This document shows positions 47,696 through 61,800 of a stretch of DNA of 64,000 bases, piece after piece. Positions within the stretch are counted from its first letter, which is position 1; every line of letters starts with the position of its first letter. The stretch spans positions 15,991,431 through 16,055,430 of the forward strand of contig NC_088322.1 of the NCBI RefSeq assembly GCF_910592395.1, read 5' to 3'. The position numbers and the translations under genes were made by a program. The notes beneath the pieces were generated by a model, which had not been told where the DNA came from, searched no databases, and saw only the letters and a list, made by a program, of their open reading frames with translations. Source of the DNA: Lineus longissimus (taxonomy: Eukaryota; Nemertea; Pilidiophora; Heteronemertea; Lineidae).

Positions 47696-50207
47696 TTTAT
47701 TCTTATGAAAAAGTTTATAGTACCTCTGCATATACAAGTAATACATTAACTTTATACAATCCTTAATAATTCATGTCATTATTAACTAAATTATGAACCT
47801 ATAATCATAAACATATCATGGTTTACTTAAAACTATTTCTTTTCAAAAGCGTAATAATTTGAAAGAAAGATCTCGCACAAAGAAACAGAAGTTTTAGTTG
47901 GAAATTACAAATGATGTTCACCAAAACAAAACGAACAATTACCTATCAGATGTGGATTCAGGATTTGGAGAAAGAAGGGCGCTTCTCACGCTGAAAATCC
48001 TCGTCTTTTTCTTTTCACAGCAAAATTTAATAATTTTTCTGAAATAAACCTGGTTTGCACCTCTCTGAAGTGCCATGACAATTGTCACTTCAGTATCCGT
48101 CTCAATAGGGATTACAGGGTGTGTCAAAATGAAATGCCGCAGCCTTGTTTCCAAGAAGCCAATGTGGGCAGTTGTATTGTAATAAACCAAGGTCATCAGA
48201 CTCTTGAGACCATAACACTGAGACCAGTGAACTTCATTTTCTTTGCAACACATCCTTCTTACAACTTGAGTGACCTAAGTCTATCTAATAAGTAGATTAC
48301 ACCAGCAACTCTCTGCATCAGCCGTGATCATCAAGCTACCAATTATGGATGTCAGAATATATTTGCAACCAGAAATAAAAGAGTTGACCAAACATTTCTA
48401 AAGCGGAGATAACACTGTTGGTGAATTGAAATCACAATTTCCAAATAAATATATGAACTTTACAAATCCTGTTTTGAAATGAAGACTGTTCATTTACACA
48501 GAACACAATCAGCTTCTTTTGAAGCATTTCTGTGGAATTCACCACAAATATCTTGGAATATTACAACAGAACCTTATTGCAAATGGCCAAAACTAAAGGA
48601 AAGAAACTCATAATCACCCATATTTACCACCAGACATCTTTCCGACGCGAGTCACAACAACTTTCGTCTGAATCCTCATTTGTGATATTTTTTTAACAAC
48701 AAGGAAAATCACGAAATTTAGCACATAATTTGATAGGAAATTTTAAGTACCCTTTGCTTTTACAAATCGCACATTACTCAATTTCACACCTAAAAAATAC
48801 TTCCATTCAATGATTTATTTTGAATAAGGAAAAACATGTCTGCCCTTTCAATTCTGAGCAGAAGATCTATGCATAAAATACGAAACGGACACGAGACCAT
48901 TTATCACAATTAGGGCCCTGTACCACCAAATCCCCCCTCCTTAACTATACCAGTTATCCTAATTATGGCTGACACAAAAGTTCAAGTACAACTGTACATC
49001 AAGATGGGTGTGTGCAGCTATGACATGCTTTAATTACATTTGCCACTATTCTGTGTCTGGTCTATTGTTGATAGGTAAAGTTGAACCCGATTCTAAGGAT
49101 TTTGGTTAAGTTATAAACAATCACTTTCACCAAGACTCCATTTTTGATATTACTAATATCAAGTATGGTTTATACTTGCTAATATGCGAGTTATTAATGA
49201 GGAATTGTGAAATCTTCGTTATAAGTATATTTCATTATAACCGAGCTCGACAGTATCTGTGAAACTAAGATCACTCACTAGAAACTTCTTCACCTAAAGC
49301 CAGCTGAGCTAGAAGTCATCAACACCCCCAGAATGGTCCCATCCACACAAGACAATAATCCAAGAGATGTTCAAGGTTACACCTTGATGATAGGATGTTT
49401 TGCTATAGTCGAAGGCATTCATTCAATGCCACTTCATGCACGCTATAACAATGTGATTCAAAGTACAAAGACAAATATGAAGGACCCTTTTGAAATTGTA
49501 GACATCGTATTGTTTCCTTCCTAAAGATTTCATATTTTGTTCAAAAGGACTCGCAAAGCCCAAAGAAGCATAACTTTTGAAAGCAAGCATGCACAATCCT
49601 AACTAGTACCCCCTGAATAATACACTTCCTTTAAGAGTGATGAGTGGGCCTAGATTCAATCATAATTGGTCAGTCAACGGCTGACATTTGAGTCTAAATA
49701 CCCAGGTTTGAGTAGAACTTCATTACAAACTAATCTAACTCAATCAGCTGACAAAGCCAGCGTATGGTGTAACATTTCTGAAGATCCTACTTGACGATGG
49801 AATGGATCTTGCGAGATGAAATTGAAGCTGACCCGGATTAAAGACAAACCATCATGACTGAAAATAATGAAATCAGTTGTTCTTCTACAGAAACAGTTTT
49901 CAATTGTGTTAGTTCTATAGGTGTGTGCTAGGGTAAACGTATCCTCCTTCCGATATCCTGGGGCATGTGATTAACCCTAAGATTACAACCAGGCAAACCT
50001 GGAGATGACAGACAATCTCTCACCAGAGGGCTCTGCCAACATCTGATCCAACACTACTGGAGGTGTGTTTTCTGTCTCATTCGACCAACGCAAATAATAC
50101 AAAGCAAATCAGAATCCAGAATGTAACGCAGTACGCCGAGAGAGAGTGGTCTTGAACAGAGTCCTCTGGTGACGATTGTTGAAGTTGAGCACCATAGTAA
50201 CCGTTGT
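47696..50207 (-). other. Probable ACTR3 3' UTR
   Basis: The stretch runs from the ACTR3 stop down to TTTATT (AATAAA on minus) at 47696-47701. It is AT-rich, with no conserved frame. A 104-codon minus frame at 47939-48253 has no recognisable features. A shorter 3' UTR with a non-canonical signal is possible. Confidence 0.4.
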
Positions 50208-53200
50208 CTAGGACATAACACCAAACACAGGATTGTGACGACAGATACTCGGACCATGCTCGTCGTAGTCTGCCTTCGTGTGACACACTTCATAGAATTC
50301 AGGCTGAAATGGAAAGGCATTCACCACATTAATTTTCATATTTAAATTCAAATTTGTACGATTACTGCAGATTTCACATAATTGTTTCCAAGGTGTCAAA
50401 AGACAGAGCACAGGTCTGAAGTAGGACTTTACTAATTAACACAAACAATCCCTTTTGGTACCTTGAGTTGGCTCGTGTTTGATAAATGCCACCATGGTTG
50501 GGCTTCACTTCAGGTTGGGCAGAGCAAACGTCACCAAATGCTACTCATGTTTCTCATTCAACCTGATCTAGGAGCCACGCACAAGAACACTGTTTAATGT
50601 CTCATTCAAAGAACAAGCCACCTGCCAAAACAAACTTCTTGATTGCTATAACAAATGCTTAAACAGGCTCCAATCATAATCCAGGCCACATACCGTCGAT
50701 GCTAACATACTGCCCCCAAACCAGACGGCATATCGCTGCATATGATGGGTGATCACTTGCACATCAATTGGTGTTGGCTACAAAGATAAAGAGATGTTCA
50801 GTGAGATGGCTGGAGAATGAGATAGAACGACTGATATTCAATCAAATGTTTGAATCATGCAGAAGCTAATTCCATTCAGTGGTTTTCTCAGAACTCATCT
50901 GGAGAGAGGTAAACTGGACCTACTGACATGACCATTCATTGGAAAGCTCTTGATATATGATCTCCTTCTGTAATCATTTCCTACCTTTAATTTACCCCCG
51001 CTAAGTTCAGCACTAAGTTTCAACCTGGCATCTGTGACACGTTTTACATCACGTTGCAGCCGTCGGCCAAAGTCTCGGAACATTGTTGAGCCACCAGAGA
51101 GTACAATATTCTGAAGAGGAAAACATTACATGCTGAATAACCAAAGCTGAGTAGCACTTAACACGATATCAAAATCTCTAACTGTCTGCAACAGCCGAGA
51201 TTAGGCCAAGCCCTGACCAAGTTGGGTAGTACTATTGGTCTCAAAGTTCCTCATGAAGTGCTGAAGAGAGATGACCCAAATTCATTTCTGAGGACTAATT
51301 GCCTGCATTCTTGAGCCCTAATAAGGGGGTGTAGTTTAGGCTATAATAATCTTGGTTAGAGTTGACTTGCTTTCCTAATTTGGTGGCTTGTCGATGGCGT
51401 TCCCTGGTTCAACATGGTGGCTGCAGGAGCTACCAATAACAGTTTGTAATCCCCATTGACTTACCTTATATAACCCTCTCCTATTATCAATTGGACAATT
51501 CTGGATCACAGTATCAACCACCTCTGAGATGGGGGTGTTGAAATCAGGGTTGGCAAACTGAAAATTAGCAAATAATGAACAAATACAGCATGTGGTGTCA
51601 TGTTTAATGCACTATTCAGCCTAACTTGGAGAGAAACTGTTCAAGTTACTCGCAATTATCAGGGATCAAATTATGGAACGGAACATTTTGCGGTGCCAAA
51701 AGGGGGATGAGATATCGCAAATAAAAACAAGAACACTCTCTTACACCATCAAACAGTGTGTCAACTATGCAGGCCAGCAATGCCATCCACGGCTTTTGAG
51801 AACCCGCTGATCAGTCAGTATACTTACTTCAGGGTGGAAGAATATTTCTGGGCCTAAGAATCGCTCGTATCCTACATCCACGCAGAATGGCTGCTTCGTT
51901 ATTGAATTCTTGCCATCAAAGTTTTTGATCCATTTGGCCGGGTCTTGGTCATATTTGGTAAATTCTTTCACTATGTCTGGGCAGATATAACTAAACTTTT
52001 CCTGAAAAGGGACAACAGGCATTTGAAAGGTGGAGTAACTTGGTCCTATTCAATCTTTCTGGTAGCAAGAAAATGTCTTAACTTTATCCCCCTGGAATTT
52101 TGTTTCTTACTGCACCACGTGAATCCTTTTATTGCTACTTTGCATAAGTTTTCCTCAGTCCAGAAAAGACACGCTAACTCGACTCATTAAAAACCCTGTG
52201 TTTTATTCCGCTTTCCTAATAATCTTCATTCAGATCAATACTACATCATAAACTATGTCTAATATCACACAATTCCTACCTTTATAGCTTTAGCAGTTTC
52301 CAGAGACTGCTCTGGTGGAATGCCTGTTTCCCTCTCTCTCAATAGCTGCTGGATGAAGTAGGTGATATCTCGCCCAGCGATTGGGATGTGTTTAATACAG
52401 CTACCAATCACGTAGCCCTCGGCCTGAAACCAAACAGGAATGTGACATATCAAGCAACCTCCCAAAAGGTTGGACAATGCTGGATTCTATGACATGGCAA
52501 AGCTGAAGAGATAACACTTTTACTGTGCAATAGTATTCAAAGGGTTAATAGCTCAACTGTGCCACAGAGCGTCTGATGGTAGATATTTGGGCTCGTTAAT
52601 TACTGACCCATTCACAGGAAGCAGCCATTGTAGATCCAGGTCATGATTAATTACTAGATCACCATTATTAACGTTAAGTAAACTGGTGTCAATAACCGAG
52701 GATAATGCCAACATTAACCCTTGCTGGATGGGATCATCAACACTGTCTATCAAACCAGACATCTTGTTTAGATGCCACAAACAAAGATAAACATAGGCTT
52801 GGTCTGAGACATTAGCAAAACCTGTGATCAAAATGAAATGGCTTGAATTGCATATTTCTTGAAGAATTGTCTACCTACCACTGGTATAACATGAGTGACA
52901 CCGTCCCCAGAGTCGATGACCGTCCCAGTGAGTGTCCTCTCTCCAACCTGTCGTGACGTCCACGACGCGGCAAGGGCAAGAACAGCCTACAAGACAACAA
53001 GTAGCTGAAGAACATTTGGTTGTTCACCCTCTCTGCTAAATACTAGCTCACAGCCTCTACTCTATTCATATCTCGAAAGTTTGAATTCAGATCAGAAGGA
53101 ATAGAAATCCAATTAACTATTATGTGTCAAAAGCATATTTTACCTGTACGGCAATGTAAAGGCCAGGAACATTGAAAGACTCAAACATGATTTCAGCAGT

Positions 53201-54521
53201 ATACTCTCGGTTTTCTGGTGTATTTAGTGGAGGTTCCGTCTGAAAGAAAGAAAGAGCAGCTGCGAAAGAGAATCGATTCAATTTGGTTGCAAAATATGCC
53301 GTTGCCTTGGTTTACTGCAAACAAGGGCCCTGGCTGGCTTATTCAGATGTCTCCTTTTGTTGTATTTAAAACCAATTTGAAGGCCAAGAAGGAGGAACAG
53401 TTGATGCCAAGGAGGGCATTCCTGTTGCCCAGAAATACCCTTCACTTCCAGACATGTCAATGTTGTAATAACTGAGACCTCATACAACCAGCCTAGGGAT
53501 TGGAATTCTTTTATTGAGGCGACATTGACTGGATTAATCTTACCAAAAGGAAATAGTGATCCTCTGGTTCTGCTCGGAGATATTTGAAGATTGCCTGTTC
53601 ATAAAACCTTTCCATCAAGTCCCAGTCTTCGACAATACCGTGACGTATGGGCCACTGAAAGCAGACATGTAAATGGTGTTAAATCGCACCACTCGGGTGG
53701 TCAGAATTGAGTATTCATCCAGGTGAGATTGGCACATTAGTATCATCTCTGCTACTAACCTTTGTAGCATATCTTGGTGCATCTATGGCCTCGTCTCCAA
53801 TGAAGAAGTCAAGGTCGCTGACACCTTTATTAACCTTCTTGGCGGCCTCCGCTCCTTCTTTGACGGCAATGGCAGACGGCACAATGAACTGCGGCTCGGT
53901 GTTCCCAGCATAGCCCATTTTGGTGTAGCTGAAAATTAAACGCTTGAAATACAGCAATGATTGGCTGCACCAGGATAATTCATTAAGGACCAAATCTGTC
54001 GGCGCCAAGCAAGCTACATAACCGGCACAGGAAAACACAGCATTGACTGTTCTGAGTCTGCGCATTTGATTTGCTTGGGCTCTACGTCTTCTTCGAAAAG
54101 GTCTATGGGCAGTGCAGCAACAATGACGGCTTGCTCTCACACGCACACTTTTTTTATTTTATGATTGATTGACATCAATTCAACTTCAAGTAAGCCCAAA
54201 AATAACAATTCTGTAAAAAAACTATTGACCTTTGGTAGGAATGTGCTAGCTTTCAATGCATTACTCAAAAGATACACGTACAGCGCTCCGCCCCAGCGCT
54301 CTGCAGATCGAGCAGGAATATCGGCCTTGGAAATGGAATCAGGAAGTGAATGTACATGAAAATGCACTACGAATTCCTATACATTTCTGCAGTGCAACCC
54401 TTAAACCGGCACTGCCCACTCGAGCAAACATCGCCTATTTTGCAGATTGTGCACAAACTAATCAAGATGATGCTTACCCGGTACCACCATCCAGAACCAC
54501 CGCAGGAAGTCTACCAGCCAT
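50208..54521 (-). CDS. ACTR3: Actin-related protein 3 (Arp2/3 complex subunit)
   Basis: ATP-binding Arp3 subunit, which with Arp2 templates new actin branches. Eleven minus-strand exons: 54478-54521, 53760-53928, 53544-53654, 53144-53239, 52879-52986, 52280-52423, 51828-52001, 51465-51557, 50985-51110, 50694-50777, 50208-50303. Phases agree and total 1245 nt, 414 aa; human is 418 aa. Family blocks in order: [92 protein letters not shown] (phosphate-binding loop), [74 protein letters not shown] and the C-terminal [10 protein letters not shown]. The start is fixed by the conserved MAGRLPA. Nothing is missing. Confidence 0.97.
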
Positions 54522-55448
54522 TTCGATTTTTATCAACGAGTTTGGCAGAAAATTGACGTTTTGTTGACAAAATTTTGCTGGAAATGCACACCCATGCGAG
54601 ACTTCCAAAATGGCGATTTAACCTCACCCTGGTTTGAGGGGGACAAACTGTAGAGATTAACGATGTCTATAGAAACATAATTTTACACTAACAAGTCACA
54701 GTGTTGACAGAGATATTCAGAATTTATCAATTTCTTGAAGAATATTGGCTCTAAATGTATAAAAATTGAGTTTTGATTAAATTGATTTAAATCAGATAAC
54801 ACCCGGACATCGGAGACTAAGTCGAAAGTAGTTACTTCCTCATGCGGAGTAATTTCAATATTATTTTTGAAATATCGAATAAAGACGATTTATCAAAAAA
54901 CCCTGACATCAGCCCATCAGAAGAACTCTGAAAATGTGATAACAGAGTGCATTGGAAGTTAGAATAGTCTGTCCTGATTATCAGTGGTTTATCCGCGCAA
55001 CAATATCAAAATTACTGGTTGTGCAAAGGTCTTGCGGGGTGGCGGGAAATTCAAATCGATTAACCCTCTTCTTTCCGAATATGCGGCTTTGGTAACAAGA
55101 GGGCAATGTGTAATGAAGAAAATTGCATTGCATAACCATCACAGAACAGAAAATATTATTTGTGACAGCATCCATCCACTGATATGTATCCAACCCTAAG
55201 AGACCTTTGTCCTAAAGACGTCACAACTGTCCTTTATAGGTCAACCAGTCACATTCATTCACTTAAAACATCTCAACCTAGCTGCGTCACATCCACTAAA
55301 TTGTCTAAAGCTGACACCTTCCAAAATAAAGTGTGGAGGCAAAACCCAGGGATATCTGCTGAAATGTCATATCCTAAGATATGTCCTCACGACAACAATG
55401 CACAATATATAGAAAAAGTTAACTAAGATGAATCTTGTATCATAGAAT
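54522..55448. other. Short intergenic gap between ACTR3 and ARMC8
   Basis: About 0.9 kb contains the ACTR3 5' UTR/promoter and the end of ARMC8. I see no gene or repeat here. Confidence 0.6.
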
Positions 55449-55454
55449 TTTATT
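55449..55454 (-). promoter_or_regulatory. Polyadenylation signal of ARMC8
   Basis: TTTATT (AATAAA on minus) lies about 440 nt downstream of the ARMC8 stop. Confidence 0.6.
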
Positions 55455-55890
55455 TCACATTGAATATTTCATTCCTCAAAATCTTTGCCAACAGCAAAAG
55501 ACAGTGCCACAATTGATCACTGCATGTCTTCCATTTGTTGAGAACAATCCATTTTTTAGAAAATAGGCACTTGACCTCTTCCGATAGATCCCGGCAGATG
55601 ACCCAACAAGGCGTGTATCTTTTCAAGGCCCTGACAAATGTCGCAATAACACCAGCAGTTGCTGACGTAACGGATTTGATCAGCCACAACTTTATTAAAC
55701 TTCTATTTTCTCACCCTACCAGTAGTTTGCGCTCCAGGGCCCACGGACGCACACCAACTTTCATACATGTATTAGCACTTATGTACAAGCACAGAAGGTC
55801 CCTTTACAAATAGCACAGACTTTGATCCATAGTTTATCGAGTTTCACACGAATTTCACAGGATGAAAGCTCCAGAGTGGTTGCATGTGTC

Positions 55891-58800
55891 TCAGTTGAAC
55901 TGCTGTAAAGCTGTCTTTACTCTGCAATGAAAAAATTAAAACGATTGTAAGAGGATTGCAAATTTCAGAGCAGATCAGCAAGATGACAGAGCTTTAGGGG
56001 CCCACTGGATAACCTTCGACTGGTCTAAAGAAAGACAATCGAACATGCAGACACTGACGATCATCAGCCAAAGAGTACAAGATCAATCCCAGGGTGCAAC
56101 AATTTACCGCAACCAATTCTTGAGTTGTTCAATCTGAACACCTTCAAGCAGATGCTCTGGTCTAGAACAAGTCAATGGGCCACCCACTGAGCACATCCAT
56201 CATTCATACTCCCATCCTCACATTCATAACAAACAAACTTACTTGTCAAATAACGTTGTATCGTTCGTACTTAATAACTGCTGTAATAATTTTTGAACGC
56301 CCATCTCGCGTAATTTTGCTTGTCGTTCCATAGCACCTGAAAATAGATCAAGATCTGACATGGGATTAAAATGACAGACGGGATCTGTCAAATCATCGTA
56401 GAAGAAGGGGCAACAACACTTAGGTTGATCAGTTTGCTAACCAAGGAGAGCGTTCCACTACAAACAGCTACCCTCAAACTGACCCCCCTCCCCCCAACAT
56501 CATAAAGGATACGATCGGAAAGCTTTTGACGTCAGTGCGAGGGCACAAGGCAATTGGAACAGTACTACTGCATTCAACGGAAAATTGAGGAGGTACTTCT
56601 AATGGTAACTTCAATCACTTCCCTTGACTTTGATATTGGTGACTCAAGGTAGATATATCAAATGGCATCAGCAAGGAAAGGGTATCTGTCAAGGTGGAGG
56701 AGGGGGGGGGGGGCATGTTGATCTCATCTATTCTCACCTTCTTCTTCATTCCATATTAAATTTGAGACACAAAACGTGGCGGCTGTTTGTAACTTGACGT
56801 TTGCATGTATCTAAAATGAAGAATGTTGCAAAAGTGAACATTATGAAAACTGTGAACCAAGTCAAGTTAAACAGACTCGTTGCTTTAGTGCAAGTGATCT
56901 TTCTTACAGAATGCTTTAGTATGAGTGGTGTTGTACAGCTATAGGAGACCCACTTGCAATCTAAGGGTGTACTGATGGGTTTGATTGCATCCGGTTGCCA
57001 CAAACTCTAAGACTTACCATATAATTCATTAATTTTTTTAACACATCCTCATTACTCATGATGAAATCTTTGGCTGAGTCACCGTCTGCTACATTTGCTA
57101 ATATACACAAAATCTGAAAAATAACAAGAGGAGGTTGCTATCAACAAGACATTCATTAGGAAAGGGTTACTCTACCTAACCAAGTGTCAGTCGGAGTCGT
57201 GAGGTGGACAGACGGTCAGGGGTCCTGGGTTGGACAGACGGTCAGGGGTCCTGGGTTGGACAGACGGTCAGGGGTCCTGGGTTGGACAGATGGTCAGGGG
57301 GCCTGGGTTGGACAGATGGTCAGGGGTCCTGGGTTGGACAGACGGTCAGGGGGCCTGGGTTGGACAGACGGTCAGGGGGCCTGGGTTGGACAGACGGTCA
57401 GGGGTCCTGGGTTGGACAGACGGTCAGGGGGCCTGGGTTGGACAGACGGTCAGGGGGCCTGGGTTGGACAGACGGTCAGGGGGCCTGGGTTGGACAGACG
57501 GTCAGGGGTCCTGGGTTGGACAGACGGTCAGGGGTCCTGGGTTGGACAGACGGTCAGGGGGCCTGGGTTGGACAGACGGTCAGGGGTCCTGGGTTGGACA
57601 GATGGTCAGGGGTCCTGGGTTGGACAGATGGTCAGGGGGCCTGGGTTGGACAGATGGTCAGGGGGCCTGGGTTGGACAGATGGTCAGGGGTCCTGGGTTG
57701 GACAGATGGTCAGGGGGCCTGGGTTGGACAGATGGTCAGGGGGCCTGGGTTGGACAGATGGTCAGGGGGCCTGGGTTGGACAGACGGTCAGGGGGCCTGG
57801 GTTGGACAGATGGTCAGGGGGCCTGGGTTGGACAGATGGTCAGGGGTCCTGGGTTGGACAGACGGTCAGGGGTCCTGGGTCCTTCGGCATCTCTCTCAGT
57901 AATGCTGTTACACCACATACCTGTTCTTTCACCTCAACTGGATGGTCGCCCTCCAGGATTAGTATCACAGCCTGGATTATTTGACTGCCGTGCATATTCA
58001 TGATGTAGTCTATGTGCTGGAAATGAGAGCAAATGACAGAATTGAGGACTGGCGCAATTTGAAAGCAACAACAATCAACACATGCACTGACCTAAGTTTC
58101 CAGTTTCTCTCAGCTTGAAGGGGCTAGGAGTGAGTATCACTGCCCTGATGAGACACTCATCCTTTCATACAAAACACTGACAGCAACACGTTTAAGACGA
58201 TTGCCTATTTCAAACAGAATCCTAGTGGACAATTTCCGCCATTTGGTGCAGTCCATTAAGGAAGTATGTAAAGGATGACACATTGACTGCCTAAGGAATC
58301 TGGATGAGGGCAGGAAGGCTGTGACTGGAGCACTCTTCCTAAGAGGTCAGTCTTGATTAACTGGTGCAGACGAGGCTAAGGGCAGAACACGTCCTGCTTC
58401 AACTATAACTTACTGGTTTATTAGACAGTAGATTCCTCAGCAGGCCTAGTGTCTTCATGAGCACCTGAACATCCTGGTCCGAGAGTAACCGGAATAGCTG
58501 TTCCGTCCCCAACGAATATAGGATTTGACTTTTGATTTTTTGCTCTGCTTGGAAGGCCATATTCTGAAATAGCGCAAAGAGAGGTCTTACTGCATCTTCC
58601 TGTTGTGGTGGCATCATTCCCCACCCTGGCCGGAGGGAGCCTAGTCAGCAGAGTGACTGCCTTGTAATCAGTAAGGTCCCTGGTTCAAATCGTAACTGGA
58701 TCTGCTTGTTTTCCTCTAATACATTGGACTCTCAACTTTTAGTAGATATCCAGACATTGTTTCTTTCTGTTCAGAGGATTTGACGCCAATCAGCAGCTGA

Positions 58801-61800
58801 CACTAAGACATTGACAGTATCGACAACCCAGAATGGAAACAACACTGCTGAACAAACCAGAACTGTTTTGTTGTGAGAATCTTACCATGAGCGCCCATAT
58901 CCCATTCAATCTGAGCGCAGCGTTATCTCGTTTGGTGAGACCAACAAGAAGGTCGACGGCGCCCTGTTCCAAGATCGGCTCCTTGCTTGGCGAGAACTCG
59001 AGGAGGAGGTTACATAACGTTGAAGAAGCCACCGTCAGAATCTCATCAGGAGCATTGTTGAGCAGCTGGAAAAGAATCTGAGAAAATGTCATCCTCGACG
59101 CTGCGGTGATTTGGTGAATAGAACATCAACAATTCATCATAGATTTCCATCCATTGATTATCATGTCACACCATTGTATGGCCATCATTGTCTCTGAAAC
59201 AACAGATCAAATTGTTGATGAGACCTACCTTCATGAGAGGCTTCCATACTGTGTGATCGGAAAAACTTGTGCGAAGCTGCTGCACTGACCGAGAGAGACT
59301 GTGTAAACATCGCACGGACGCAAGCTGAACTTTGACCGTCGGACTATTCAGGCCGTTCAATATGTGTTCCATCATGTTCTCAGTTTCTATTATCTGTTGA
59401 GGAAAAAGAGCCGTTGAATACAATGATATAGGAACTGCAAAGCTATCTCTCTATCAAATACAAGGCAAGGAACTTGTAGTTCAATTTAAATCACAACCTC
59501 TAACAGCTTTGTCACTATTTCTGACCCTGGCTCAAACTGCCTATTTAATCATGACTGGTTACACACTTGTCCCATGATGTTATTACCACCCCATGACAGA
59601 GACAAACAAGGCATCACGGTGAAGGCAATAACTCAACACTATTAAAATAGGACTTACTTTTTTCCTAATTTCTTCATCATTTGCCCCCAGAGATGCGAAC
59701 GCCCGGAAGGCTGCTTGACGCATTCCATCAATGTTCTGATCCTCCTTGTCCTGAAAGATTGAGACATCAGTAGCCAAGGCATCTGCAGAGGATCACTACG
59801 GTTGTCTTGGTCTCCTTGAGTAAGGCACTTAAACAGACATTCCTTCTCTTGAGCCAGGACTATAACTACGGCATTGCTTTCCAAACAGCTTACTCAGGCC
59901 TCAAAGACAAGCTCCAGCATGATGAGAGCTGCCCAGCCAACCTTTAACCTGTTTTGACAAAATGAGCTTGCTCACCTTCTTCAGCAGAGCATCACCATTG
60001 TGGAGGTTGTTATTCAAGGCCGCTCCTCCGTACTTGAAGTAATCCGACAACGTCGAGATGATGTGGTCTGACATGCTGGCGATCTGCTGTAACTCCGTGT
60101 TGACTTCGATGAGATATGCCAGCGTTTCTGCACCCTCAATTCTCTCGCTCACTGGCTTGTCCTTCTTACACATTCGGATCAGAGTCGGGAGTGTCTTCAA
60201 CATGATGACAGGGTCTTGTGGATCCAGGATAGATGCTCGACACAGATATGTCAGGCTGGAAAAGGAAGACATGCTTTGTATTGAATGGTATCACAGTAAT
60301 AAACAGCAAATAAAGTAGACATGTGAGTAGAAAGAGCCACAAACAAGTACATGTACCTGCAAAAAGTGGATGCCTACTTCACCTGTTGCAGGTCAGTGGT
60401 GAGGTTTTCCTGTTTCATATGAAAGCTTCCTATCAGTGTTCTCTACCTAACCTCAACTAGAGCAGGTTCTGTCCCTTCTCATAGATTCTAACCAGGCAAG
60501 GTTAATCAGTCATACCTCTGTCTGCGGATATAAGATTCGTATTTAGATGCAACATCATGGCCTCTCTTGTACCCTGTATCCTCCCCGAGCTTCGCTTATA
60601 CAGATATATGATACATCTTGATACACCTCAAAGCAGGAACTCTAAAAGGTTTCAACTTACCATTTTGCGGCCGACATCTGCATCTCTGACGTCTTATCCC
60701 TTGCCAGGAGCTTGACGAGCATCGTGGGGATGGTTTCACCTTTGTAATTGGCTGGAATGAAAAGGACAAGATCAGGTTCTGTCGCAAATGTGCCAGCCTG
60801 ATGCCACAACATCTAGGAAGACAGTCTCAGCAGACTCACCTGATACGATGGCCATTGCCACCTGCTGGTTTTGCAGACACAGACCAGCCAAGCACTTGAG
60901 TGACGGCATCTGAACTCTGTAAATGTTGCTGCAGAGCAGCGGAGCCAACGCCAGCACGAGGCCATTACTGCAGAGGATCGCCTGGTGAGTCTCCGTCTGA
61001 AAAACATAAATAGTACTTCAAGATGGACTTCTGACAGGGAAGATGAAACTGAACAAGATGTGGCTCTCCACTATTCGTTGCTCTCAACTGCCAACACAAG
61101 ATGGAACAGAGCGTATCAATGTATGACCTACTGCTGGCTTGACTGCCAACACAAGATGGAACAGAGCGTATCAATGTATGACCTACTGCTGGCTTGACTG
61201 CCAACACAAGATGGAACAGAGCGTATCAATGTATGACCTACTGCTGGCTAGACAATTAAAATAAGCCGAAGTTGAAATCACTTAAAAGATGGATTTCACT
61301 CTAAAACAGTTGTGACAGGCCTCTGCACCACTGAGTGAAAACGGGAGACGAAGACACCACCCGTTCATTGAAGAGCTGGCTTACCGAGCAACAGTTGGCT
61401 AAGATGCTGGTGATGCACTCCTGGGTAGTGATGGACCTCGGAATGATTGAGATTAGGAGGGGAATCACCAGCGGGTCCTGAAAGGCAAACAAAATATCAT
61501 GGGTGAAGTCGGTGGCAGATGGTCACAGCTGGGCAAAGAAGAAAGGAGGTTGAAATGCACTGGCCTTTTACCTTTTTCAAAGTAGCATGAGACTAAACGT
61601 GTGGAAGTCTATCCAATATAACTTTTACATGAAAGAACAAATATTGGGCTTCGCGGACCTGACCAGGATAAAAAATAATAATTTTTCTTGGTTTTTGGCA
61701 ATTTGAGTGAGGCAGGCTTCCTAAAAAAAAAAAAATTCACCTCTTCAGTTCAGGCATGCTAACCAAGGACAAGGTATAAACAAGTCTCGCCTAACTCTTC

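Noticed and set aside
47939-48253. 104-codon minus-strand frame downstream of ACTR3
   Set aside because: It falls within the likely 3' UTR and shows no recognised motif or splice support.
57184-58003. Three overlapping plus-strand frames of 232-266 codons with Gly/Trp/Asp-rich repeats
   Set aside because: They are the three frames of the 26-bp minisatellite; the unit lacks plus-strand stops and its length is not a multiple of three. The region is an intron of ARMC8 and the frames run over one of its exons on the wrong strand.
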